Shown here: piece by piece, positions 1 to 6,360 of the stretch | Position numbering within the stretch: position 1 is the first letter of the stretch | How the letters are laid out: each line of letters begins with the position of its first letter | Source: Candidatus Omnitrophota bacterium | GTDB taxonomy: Bacteria; Omnitrophota; Gorgyraeia; Pluralincolimonadales; Pluralincolimonadaceae | Assembly (NCBI GenBank): GCA_028715315.1 | Contig: JAQUSA010000021.1 | Coordinates: 1 to 10,601 of the forward strand | DNA length: 10,601 bases | Direction of reading: 5' to 3' | Position numbers and translations under genes: made by a program | Notes under the pieces: generated by a model | Told to the model about the DNA's origin: nothing | What the model saw: the letters and a program-made list of their open reading frames with translations, nothing else | The model's database searches: none

Positions 1-1425
1 ATGAAAAACAAAAAAATAACCGTACATGAACGCGGCAGCATAGGCGAAATGGCCGCCATCGCGCTGCCGATGGTCGTTTCCGCATCCTGCGATACGATAA
101 TGGTCTTTACCGACCGCCTGTTCCTGTCGCGCCTCGGCCCCGAAATGATGAACGCCGCCATGGGCGGCGGGCTGACGTCCTTCATGATGATGTCCTTCTT
201 CCTGGGGCTTACGGGGTATTCGACGGCGCTGGTCGCTCAATACCTCGGCGCGGGGAGGAAGAGGGGCTGCGCAGGCGTCATATCGCAGGCGGCCATAATC
301 TCGCTTATCGCCTATCCCGTGATGCTGGCTCTTCGCCCGCTGGGCCATATGCTTTTCGAGGCTTCCGGGATAACTCCTGCGCAGATGGCCCCGCAGAAGC
401 TCTATTTCAACATACTGCTTTGGGCGTCGGTCATCGGGCTGCTCAGGAACTGCCTTAGCTCGTTCTTCTCGGGGACCGGACGGACCGCCGTGGTCATGGC
501 GTCCTCGCTGACCGCGATGGTCGTCAACGTCTGCCTGAATTATGTGCTGATATACGGCAAGCTCGGCGTGCCGGCCATGGGAATACGCGGCGCGGCGTAC
601 GGGACCGTCGCCGGGGGCCTCTGCGGCCTTGCCGTGCTCGCCGCGGTATATTTCAGCAGGGAAAACCTCAAGGAGTTCCATATACCGGAAGCGCTGCGCT
701 TTGACAGGATAGTCATGGGCAAGCTTCTGCGTTTCGGGTCGTCGGTCGGCGCCGAGATGTTCCTTAACATCCTCGCGTTCAACACGATGATATTCATATT
801 TTATTCGCGCGGCCCGGTGACGGCGACCGCAGCGACCATCATGTTTAACTGGGACATGGTCTCGTTCGTGCCGCTTATCGGCGTCGAGATAGGGGTCACG
901 AGCCTCGTCGGGCGCTGTATGGGCGCCGGAGATCCCAAGACCGCGCACCGCTCGGTGCAGTCGGGATTGAAGATGGGGCTGATGTATTCGGCCGCCATAC
1001 TGGTGTTGTTCGCGGGATTTCCGGGTTTGCTGGTGAAGGCGTTCCGCCCGGATGTCGCGGACAGTATCTTCGCGTCCGCGGAGCCGACGGCCGCGTTCAT
1101 GATCAGGGTCGCCTCGCTTTACGTGCTTACCGAGGCGCTGCTCGTTGTATATATTGGGGCGCTGCGAGGCGCCGGCGATACGCTTTGGGCGATGGGCATA
1201 TCGGTGACCCTGCACTGGCTTTCGGCCGGGGTGCTCGCGCTGCTGCTGATCGTCATGGGGGCTTCCGTGAAGTCCGCCTGGATAGTGGTGGTCACCCTCT
1301 TTGTCATGTTTTCCGCGGTCGTCTACCTTAGGTACAGGACCGGGAAATGGAAATCCATTAAGGTGGTGCACCCGGAGCCGGTCATGATACCGGGCGAAAG
1401 TTTTCACGAGACACCGGACATTTAA
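1..1425 (+). CDS. MATE-family multidrug/Na+ antiporter-type efflux transporter
   Basis: This is an integral inner-membrane exporter of the MATE family (MOP superfamily). Known members expel cationic drugs, flavonoid-like compounds or metabolites in exchange for Na+ or H+; the substrate cannot be read from the sequence. The 474 residues are close to the usual 440-480 and consist mostly of hydrophobic helices in two MatE halves (about residues 16-220 and 240-445). Family-like motifs are visible: LGAGRKRG after the second helix (82-89), SGTGRT (157-162), N180-YVLIYGKLGVP followed by GIRGAA (194-199), LVGRCMGAGDP (302-312) and LRGAGDT (388-394). The tail after residue 445 is polar and cytoplasmic. 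The ATG is the first base of the window, so its ribosome site is unseen and a longer start is possible, but the N-terminus looks complete for the family. The next gene begins 34 bases after the stop, with no visible promoter or terminator between them. Confidence 0.93.
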   Translation: MKNKKITVHERGSIGEMAAIALPMVVSASCDTIMVFTDRLFLSRLGPEMMNAAMGGGLTSFMMMSFFLGLTGYSTALVAQYLGAGRKRGCAGVISQAAIISLIAYPVMLALRPLGHMLFEASGITPAQMAPQKLYFNILLWASVIGLLRNCLSSFFSGTGRTAVVMASSLTAMVVNVCLNYVLIYGKLGVPAMGIRGAAYGTVAGGLCGLAVLAAVYFSRENLKEFHIPEALRFDRIVMGKLLRFGSSVGAEMFLNILAFNTMIFIFYSRGPVTATAATIMFNWDMVSFVPLIGVEIGVTSLVGRCMGAGDPKTAHRSVQSGLKMGLMYSAAILVLFAGFPGLLVKAFRPDVADSIFASAEPTAAFMIRVASLYVLTEALLVVYIGALRGAGDTLWAMGISVTLHWLSAGVLALLLIVMGASVKSAWIVVVTLFVMFSAVVYLRYRTGKWKSIKVVHPEPVMIPGESFHETPDI

Positions 1426-1443
1426 CGATGTAGAATGTGTAAA

Positions 1444-1449
1444 AAGGAG
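1444..1449 (+). promoter_or_regulatory. Shine-Dalgarno site fixing the cyclophilin start at 1460
   Basis: AAGGAG at 1444-1449 lies 10 bases before the ATG at 1460 but only 1 base before an in-frame TTG at 1451. The spacing favours the ATG, removes three residues from the longest reading, and places a clean Lys-Lys signal-peptide n-region at the N-terminus. Confidence 0.7.
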
Positions 1450-1459
1450 CTTGGCGAAA

Positions 1460-2008
1460 ATGAAAAAGTCGCTGTTCGCGGTTGTGGTAATGTCGTTATT
1501 CGCGTTCGTAAACATTAACGGGGGGGTATTTGCTATGGATGGTAAGACGGTCGTCCTGGAGACTACGCAGGGTAATATAGAGGTGCAGTTGATGCCCGAC
1601 GTCGCGCCGAAGGCGTGCGAGAATTTTACGACGCTGGTCGAAAAGGGCTATTATAACGGCATCATATTCCACAGGGTCATAAAGGGGTTCATGATACAGG
1701 GCGGCGACCCGAAGGGCACCGGGACCGGCGGGCAGTCTTGCTGGGGCAAACCCTTTGAGGACGAGGTAAGCAAGGATGTGGCGTTCAACGAGCCCGGGAT
1801 ACTCGCGATGGCGAACGCCGGGCCGTGCACTAACGGGAGCCAGTTCTTCATAACGACGATACCGACCCCGTGGCTTAACGGCAAGCACACGATATTCGGG
1901 AAGGTCACGTCCGGATACGACGTGGTCCAGAAGATAGAGAGCGCGCCAACCGGGAAGTTCGACAAACCGAAGGCGGAGCAGAAGATAATAAAGGCATATG
2001 TTAAATGA
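1460..2008 (+). CDS. Exported cyclophilin-type peptidyl-prolyl cis-trans isomerase
   Basis: This enzyme catalyses cis-trans isomerisation of Xaa-Pro bonds and probably assists protein folding outside the cytoplasm. Residues 1-25 form a signal peptide (MKKS, a hydrophobic stretch, then VFA before MDG), and the rest is a single cyclophilin domain. Active-site residues of the family are present: FHR with R72, GFMIQGGDP with F77, M78 and Q80, GSQFFITT with Q128 and F130, W138-L139, and H143. The 182 residues match compact bacterial cyclophilins with an added signal peptide. Its stop overlaps the start of the downstream CDF transporter (ATGA), indicating translational coupling. A second Met at residue 26, right at the predicted cleavage site, could in principle give a cytoplasmic form. 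A run of seven G (1520-1526) falls in the signal-peptide codons. A periplasmic location is inferred from the signal peptide. Confidence 0.93.
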   Translation: MKKSLFAVVVMSLFAFVNINGGVFAMDGKTVVLETTQGNIEVQLMPDVAPKACENFTTLVEKGYYNGIIFHRVIKGFMIQGGDPKGTGTGGQSCWGKPFEDEVSKDVAFNEPGILAMANAGPCTNGSQFFITTIPTPWLNGKHTIFGKVTSGYDVVQKIESAPTGKFDKPKAEQKIIKAYVK

Positions 2009-2895
2009 ATTCTGAAGAGGGCAGCCAGGTATCCGCGGCGAAGGTCTCGCTGTGGGGTTCCATTGCCCTCTTCGTCATCTCAGCGGCGGCGGGCCTCGCG
2101 GTCGATTCCATAACGCTTATATTGGATGCTTCCGCGAGCCTTGTCATCCTGGTCGTCGCTTTCATGATGAGCTCCACGATAAAGAAGATACACAGCCCTC
2201 CTGACGAGATATTCAATTTCGGCTACGAGAAATACGAGCCGTTCACGGTCGTATTGCAGGGCGGCCTTATTATTGCGACCTGCCTTGTAAGCATCAAGTT
2301 CGCGGTGCAGGATATCATCCACTTCGACGACATAAAGAATTACCAGATACCGCTGATCGCGTCCGGCATTTCGGTGGTGGCAGGGACATTCATAGCCGTA
2401 TTCATCGGGATCACCGCGAAGAGGACCCGCTCCTCGATGATGCATGCCGCGAGCATGCACTGGTTCATAGATACCGGGATGTCGGTAGGCATGTTAGGCG
2501 GTTTCTACCTGGGCTCTATACTGAAGCAAAGGGGCTATACCGAAATAACCCCGTTCATCGACCCCGCAATGGCCATCACGCTGGCCCTGGTCTTTATACT
2601 GCCGCCTATAAAGGCCGTGAAGAAGAACTTCCTTGAACTCATTGACGCCGTCCCGTCCAGGGAGATAAGGGAGAAGGTCAAGAAAGTCGTCGACGAATAC
2701 AAGCCGAAGATGTTCGGCGTCCACAGGATCAGGACCAGGAAAGCGGGGGATAAGGTATTCGTGGAGATCTGCTTTATCGTGAAGGAAGACGTGACCCTGC
2801 GGGAAGCCGAGGCGATCGCCGCGGACTTCGAAAGGGACCTCAAGATCCACCTGCACCGCATAGACGTAGTCGTATACTTCAAGCCTACAAAATAG
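2005..2895 (+). CDS. Cation diffusion facilitator (CDF) family transporter
   Basis: This is an inner-membrane divalent metal/proton antiporter of the CDF family; members usually export Zn, Fe, Mn, Co or Cd. The 296 residues give a membrane part (about 13-205) and a soluble ferredoxin-like C-terminal domain (about 215-293), the normal CDF layout. The segment PPDEIFNFGYEKYEPF (65-80) after the second helix resembles the predicted Co/Zn/Cd transporter subgroup (COG3965-like, from memory). The helix-5 metal motif is intact as H152-WFI-D156. The helix-2 partner is D41-ASA-S45, so the second acidic or His ligand typical of zinc exporters is replaced by Ser. The ATG overlaps the cyclophilin stop, and the two genes are likely co-translated. 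The stop codon lies inside an A-rich element belonging to the next promoter. The metal specificity is unknown. Confidence 0.9.
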   Translation: MNSEEGSQVSAAKVSLWGSIALFVISAAAGLAVDSITLILDASASLVILVVAFMMSSTIKKIHSPPDEIFNFGYEKYEPFTVVLQGGLIIATCLVSIKFAVQDIIHFDDIKNYQIPLIASGISVVAGTFIAVFIGITAKRTRSSMMHAASMHWFIDTGMSVGMLGGFYLGSILKQRGYTEITPFIDPAMAITLALVFILPPIKAVKKNFLELIDAVPSREIREKVKKVVDEYKPKMFGVHRIRTRKAGDKVFVEICFIVKEDVTLREAEAIAADFERDLKIHLHRIDVVVYFKPTK

Positions 2896-2902
2896 CAAAA
2901 AA
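2889..2902 (+). repeat. 14-base A-rich upstream element, copy 1
   Basis: AAAATAGCAAAAAA is identical to 6251-6264 and in both places ends exactly 6 bases before the -35 box. Here it contains the stop codon of the CDF gene. It may act as an UP element (alpha-CTD contact) or as a regulator site. It is absent upstream of the third promoter at 7135. Confidence 0.6.
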
Positions 2903-2908
2903 TCACCC

Positions 2909-2937
2909 TTGACGGCGCATGCCTTAAGTGGTATATA
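2909..2937 (+). promoter_or_regulatory. Sigma-70-type promoter P1 for the pseudopilin-LamG operon
   Basis: TTGACG (2909-2914), a 17-base spacer and TATATA (2932-2937) form a near-consensus housekeeping promoter. The predicted start, 7 bases past the -10, is at about 2944, which is the A of the ATG of the downstream gene, so the transcript may be leaderless. The -10 lies within the first GGTATA box of the adjoining array. Confidence 0.75.
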
Positions 2938-2966
2938 AAAGGTATGCTATGGTGTAAAAAGGTATA
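2930..2966 (+). repeat. Helically phased GGTATA box array in P1 (candidate operator)
   Basis: There are four direct boxes: GGTATA at 2930, GGTATG at 2941, GGTGTA at 2951 and GGTATA at 2961, spaced 11, 10 and 10 bases. Box 1 contains the -10 element and box 2 contains the predicted transcription start and the ATG. Boxes 3 and 4 lie inside the first codons of the pseudopilin gene. The position over the -10 and start would suit a repressor. The TG-N-TATA pattern could instead represent repeated -10-like elements. Confidence 0.6.
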
Positions 2967-5442
2967 TAGAAGGCAAAGGCGCGGGATAGCCCTGATCATG
3001 GTGGTCGGGGTGCTGGGCATGCTTTCCCTGATCGGCGTCTCGTTCGCCTCGACCGCGCAGGCGGTATATAAGGAAGCGAAGAATTACGCCTATTCAGTAA
3101 AGGCGAGGTACCTGGCCGAAGCCGGCATAGCCAGGGCGGTCGCCGAGCTCCGCTGCGGGGCCGAGGGGGCGGTATCCGACGCCCTTGATACGCAGGCCGA
3201 AGGCTGGTATGCGGGGTGTTCCGGAGCGTTAGGAAGCGGGGTATATGCCGTAAGCGGCATAGACTGCGCGAGCAGGATATACATAAACGATACGAACCCG
3301 AACCTGAGCGCGATACTCGGGAACCTGACCGCCGCGCTCATAGCGATGGGTGAGCCGTTGGCCGCGGGGGACGGCGCCGCGATAGTATCGAACCGTCCCG
3401 CGGGCGGTTACGCCACAGAGGAAGAGATCGAAGCGATAGTCCCCGGTTTCACGCACGCCAAATACGAAGCCTTCAAAAACTACATCACCGTAAGGGCCTT
3501 CCGTGACGGCGCCGTGTATTCGAACGCGCCGCCATTCCCGCCAGAGCCGAGGGCTCCGGTTAACGTCAATACCGCCTCTAAGCCCGTACTGAAAGCTGTC
3601 CTGACCGATATCGAGGCGAAGAACGCCTGCCCAAGGTGCGGCGGTGACGGGACGATATTCGCTTCCTCCGGCTGCCCCGACTGCGGCAGCACGGGCAACC
3701 TAAAGATAACCGCGGCCGAAGCGGACGGGCTCGCGGACTACATAATAGCGAACCGCCCGTATTCGACATGGAGCCAGCTATATAATTCCATCAGAGGCTG
3801 CGGGAGCATCGGGAATAATGACGCCGACCTCGTCATGGCGAACGCGAACCCGAACGCGGGATTCGCGCCGGGCGCGCGCGATCACGGTTGGGCGCTCGGA
3901 ACGGGGCAGATAGGAAAATATATCGACCCTGCGGACGCCGGCCGCGGGCTCACAGCCTATACGACGGAGTTCTGTTTCAATTCGGGCGGTTATTACGAGA
4001 TAACGTCCGCCGGGACGGCAAACAACCCCGCGGGCGCCGCCGCGGCGACCAAACGCTTGAAATGCGCGGTAAAGATATTCGATACCTGGAGGCAGACCAC
4101 GCAGTCGGAATTTGAAACGGGCGCAATAAGCAACCTGCAGAGCTATCCGGAGCCGATCGCCGCGGGGATCGCGCCGGCGGTATTTGACGGGCAGCTGAAG
4201 CTGATGACGAAGGAAGAGTCCTCCACCGCGGATACATTATTGAGGGCCAGCTTCAATAATGGCCTGGATCCGGATTCGGCGGCGAACGCCAATATCATAA
4301 GAAATCCCGCGAGCACATGCGCGGTGGGAAGCGTCACGGACGCGGCGGATCCGGGGAGCCTGCTTCCGGACGGGGTATTCGTCAACAAGAGGTTCAACGA
4401 TTACATCTCATTCATGGAGAACTGGAGCGGCGCATATAATATGGCGAAGGCCGATGCGGGGACGCTGTCGCTCTGGGTGAAGGTCGTCACCGGGGGCGAG
4501 GTATATTCCGGCATGTCGTTTTCGGGTTATGAGATAGACACGTACGGCAACGGGCATACCGACGGCGGGCCTCCGTGGGACTTTTCGTTGTTCGAGATAC
4601 ACCCGAGCGGTTTTATACCCGGGTCGCCGTTCGGCGACTGGAACTGGTGGAGGCCGGGCTACGCGAACAGGACGGAGGTCTGGTTCTATGAGCAGTGGGA
4701 CGCCGCGCTTCCGGAAAGGCCGATAGGTTTCATAGGGTTCCAGGAGGTCGGCAGCGGCATCGGAGGCAGCAACGTCTCGCAGATAATGTCGACCGGACGC
4801 GCGAGGAAAAATTGGGCGCCGGGAACATGGCACCGTGTCGTATTTACGTACGAATTGAGCAATCCGGCCGACCCGCTCTGCATGACCGGCACGAAGAAGC
4901 TCTATATAGACGGCGTGGAGCCGCCGCATTACGCCTATGACACCATATACCACAGGCTCAACGGCGACGTCCGCGATATAACAATCGGCACGTCGGACGT
5001 CAACAACAGCCATTCCGACGGGACCTATATCATAGACGAGTTCAAGTCGGAGCACGCCTGCGCGACCGCGGCGCAGGTAATGGCGGATTTCGCTTCCGGG
5101 AGGTATTACGATAACGGCGACGCGGAGTTCACGTCGTCCCCGTATGACGCGGGCACGGCCCGGCTCGGGACCATATCCTGGTCGGAGTATATGCCGGCAA
5201 GCGTGGCGGGCGGGGACATCCAGTTCGACGTCGATAACGGCTCCGGGTGGCTCGGAGGGTACGCGGCGCGCAATGATCCGGCGGGATCCCCGGTGAACGC
5301 GATGACCGCCGGCTCGAACCTGATCAGGTATAAGGCCTATTTCGTGAATTCCGGCACCGGGCTCACCGATACCCCGGTCCTCGATGATGTGACGGTCACT
5401 TATCTTAAAAGGGCGGAGATATTATATTACAGGGAGGAGTGA
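2944..5442 (+). CDS. GspK/PilX-like pseudopilin fused to a LamG-type lectin domain, with a zinc-ribbon insert
   Basis: This is a large envelope protein of 832 residues. Residues 1-14 form a basic leader ending RRQRRG, followed by IALIMVVGVLGML, a prepilin-peptidase-type site with no Glu at mature position 5, as in minor pseudopilins of the GspK kind. The segment VNVNTASKPVLKAV (206-219) and ITAAEADGLADYIIANRP (255-272) look like the GspK helix-hairpin region, but they are split by two CxxC knuckles (C229/C232 and C244/C247). Residues about 430-720 resemble a LamG/concanavalin-like beta-sandwich (GTLSLWVK at 506-513, GTWHRVVFTY at 627-636, LYIDG at 653-657, IIDEF at 696-700). A further beta domain covers about 726-820. 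The ATG at 2944 is the only usual start that keeps the leader, yet it has no well-spaced ribosome site; this fits a leaderless start. It is probably assembled at or exported by a type II secretion/type IV pilus machine not in this window. The ligand is unknown. Confidence 0.8.
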   Translation: MLWCKKVYRRQRRGIALIMVVGVLGMLSLIGVSFASTAQAVYKEAKNYAYSVKARYLAEAGIARAVAELRCGAEGAVSDALDTQAEGWYAGCSGALGSGVYAVSGIDCASRIYINDTNPNLSAILGNLTAALIAMGEPLAAGDGAAIVSNRPAGGYATEEEIEAIVPGFTHAKYEAFKNYITVRAFRDGAVYSNAPPFPPEPRAPVNVNTASKPVLKAVLTDIEAKNACPRCGGDGTIFASSGCPDCGSTGNLKITAAEADGLADYIIANRPYSTWSQLYNSIRGCGSIGNNDADLVMANANPNAGFAPGARDHGWALGTGQIGKYIDPADAGRGLTAYTTEFCFNSGGYYEITSAGTANNPAGAAAATKRLKCAVKIFDTWRQTTQSEFETGAISNLQSYPEPIAAGIAPAVFDGQLKLMTKEESSTADTLLRASFNNGLDPDSAANANIIRNPASTCAVGSVTDAADPGSLLPDGVFVNKRFNDYISFMENWSGAYNMAKADAGTLSLWVKVVTGGEVYSGMSFSGYEIDTYGNGHTDGGPPWDFSLFEIHPSGFIPGSPFGDWNWWRPGYANRTEVWFYEQWDAALPERPIGFIGFQEVGSGIGGSNVSQIMSTGRARKNWAPGTWHRVVFTYELSNPADPLCMTGTKKLYIDGVEPPHYAYDTIYHRLNGDVRDITIGTSDVNNSHSDGTYIIDEFKSEHACATAAQVMADFASGRYYDNGDAEFTSSPYDAGTARLGTISWSEYMPASVAGGDIQFDVDNGSGWLGGYAARNDPAGSPVNAMTAGSNLIRYKAYFVNSGTGLTDTPVLDDVTVTYLKRAEILYYREE

Positions 5443-5445
5443 GGC

Positions 5446-6300
5446 ATGAAAAGTAAGACGGTATTCGGGGCTGTCCTGGCGTTTCTCATATGTTCATCCG
5501 TTGCCGTTGCCGCGGAGAAGGATATTAAGGCCGAAGGCTTCAGGACGGCGGAGCGCGTGCCCGCCCCGGGCCAGGTAAATTACAATATAGAGATATCCAA
5601 GGCGTCGATAGATTTTTCCGGAGGGGAGTACCGTGTCATCGTGAACGGCAAGACGGGCCTTCCGGACGGGGGCAGGATATACGTCTTCCTTAAGAAGGGC
5701 GAATTTCCGCTGAATTGCAAGATAGCGCGGGCGGCGGGGGGCAGGTTTTCGGCCGAGCTAGGACCGTTCCAGGTTAAACTGCCTGTGGGCGTATATTCCG
5801 TTGAAGCGTCGCTGTCCGCCGGCGGCATATCAGGCACGAAAGATGCCTTCCGGCTCACGGCGGGAAGGCCCGAAGACGCGGCGAAAGAAGAAGAATCCAA
5901 TATGGCCGCGCTATCCGCGAGCTTCGCCTCGGTCAGCGGCCTTTTTGACGAGCTTGAGCGGAAGCGCGCGGATTCCAGGGAGGATTTCGACCCGGCGGAA
6001 TGGAATAAATGGTCGGAAGGGTGGGCCTCCAGGCTCAAAAAAGAGCAGCAGGCCGTCGATAACAATATAAAGCCGCTGCTTGCCGGCGATTATTCAGGCC
6101 CCGGCCAGTCCCTTTCACAGGTGATCAGGGACCTGGACCAGCTCTGCAGGGTGTATTCGTCCGAATTGGCCGGAGGCAGCATCAGGGACGCTTACCCTTA
6201 CGCCTTCAGGGACCCGGCCCAGCTGAGGGCGGTCATCAACGAAAGCCTTAAAAATAGCAAAAAAGTCGTATTGACAAACCGTGCCCTTAATGGTATATGA
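5446..6300 (+). CDS. Exported protein of unknown function with a beta-rich N-terminal domain
   Basis: I do not recognise this 284-residue protein. Residues 1-22 are a signal peptide (MKSK, hydrophobic core, then VAVAAE), so it is periplasmic or surface-located. Residues about 45-140 alternate hydrophobic and polar and contain GEYRVIVNG, GGRIYVFLKKGEFPLN and LPVGVYSVEASL, suggesting an Ig- or FN3-like beta-sandwich. Residues about 142-240 are charged and probably helical, with a short coiled-coil chance around 150-205. There are no catalytic motifs. It starts 3 bases after the pseudopilin-LamG stop with a strong GGAGGAG site (5433-5439), so the two are probably made together and may act together, for example as accessory parts of one surface apparatus. 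The last codons overlap promoter P2 for the next gene: TTGACA lies within codons for its C-terminal VLTN, and the stop sits in the -10. Confidence 0.75.
   Translation: MKSKTVFGAVLAFLICSSVAVAAEKDIKAEGFRTAERVPAPGQVNYNIEISKASIDFSGGEYRVIVNGKTGLPDGGRIYVFLKKGEFPLNCKIARAAGGRFSAELGPFQVKLPVGVYSVEASLSAGGISGTKDAFRLTAGRPEDAAKEEESNMAALSASFASVSGLFDELERKRADSREDFDPAEWNKWSEGWASRLKKEQQAVDNNIKPLLAGDYSGPGQSLSQVIRDLDQLCRVYSSELAGGSIRDAYPYAFRDPAQLRAVINESLKNSKKVVLTNRALNGI
6251..6264 (+). repeat. 14-base A-rich upstream element, copy 2
   Basis: AAAATAGCAAAAAA is identical to 2889-2902 and again ends 6 bases before a TTGAC box. Here it lies inside coding sequence (codons for the KNSKK part of the preceding protein) rather than at a stop codon, so coding constraint alone does not explain the match. 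Confidence 0.6.
6271..6299 (+). promoter_or_regulatory. Sigma-70-type promoter P2 for the PEP-CTERM gene
   Basis: TTGACA (6271-6276), a 17-base spacer and TATATG (6294-6299) form the promoter; the predicted start is near 6306. It lies within the 3' end of the preceding gene, whose stop TGA is 6298-6300. The predicted 5' leader is about 55 bases and ends in a strong ribosome site. Confidence 0.75.
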
Positions 6301-6329
6301 ATGGTATACTACTGGTATTAAATGGTATA
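6292..6329 (+). repeat. Helically phased GGTATA box array in P2 (candidate operator)
   Basis: The boxes are GGTATA at 6292, GGTATA at 6303, GGTATT at 6314 and GGTATA at 6324, spaced 11, 11 and 10 bases, and each is preceded by T. Box 1 holds the -10 and box 2 the predicted start. The last box continues as TGGTATAGTACAATCC, which matches 14 of 16 bases with the last box of the array at 7175. Confidence 0.65.
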
Positions 6330-6344
6330 GTACAATCCAATACG

Positions 6345-6354
6345 AAAGGAGGTG
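6345..6354 (+). promoter_or_regulatory. Ribosome binding site fixing the PEP-CTERM start at the TTG at 6361
   Basis: AAAGGAGGTG is a near-perfect anti-16S match. The in-frame GTG at 6352 is part of this site and so is unlikely to be the start. The TTG at 6361 is 8 bases after the GGAGG core (6348-6352) and gives a signal peptide beginning MKYL. Confidence 0.75.
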
Positions 6355-6360
6355 AATATA

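Noticed and set aside
1520..1526. G7 tract as a phase-variation switch in the cyclophilin signal peptide
   Set aside because: A single 7-base run in a GC-rich genome is weak evidence, and a folding enzyme is not a typical phase-variable gene.
2944..3000. Alternative start of the pseudopilin at the ATG at 2998
   Set aside because: It would delete the basic leader and the RRG cleavage site and half of the hydrophobic helix, which are the features defining this protein class.
4408..5055. Long minus-strand reading frame (215 codons) opposite the pseudopilin-LamG gene
   Set aside because: The plus-strand protein has clear domain motifs throughout; the antisense frame is a by-product of GC-rich third positions and has no recognisable protein features.
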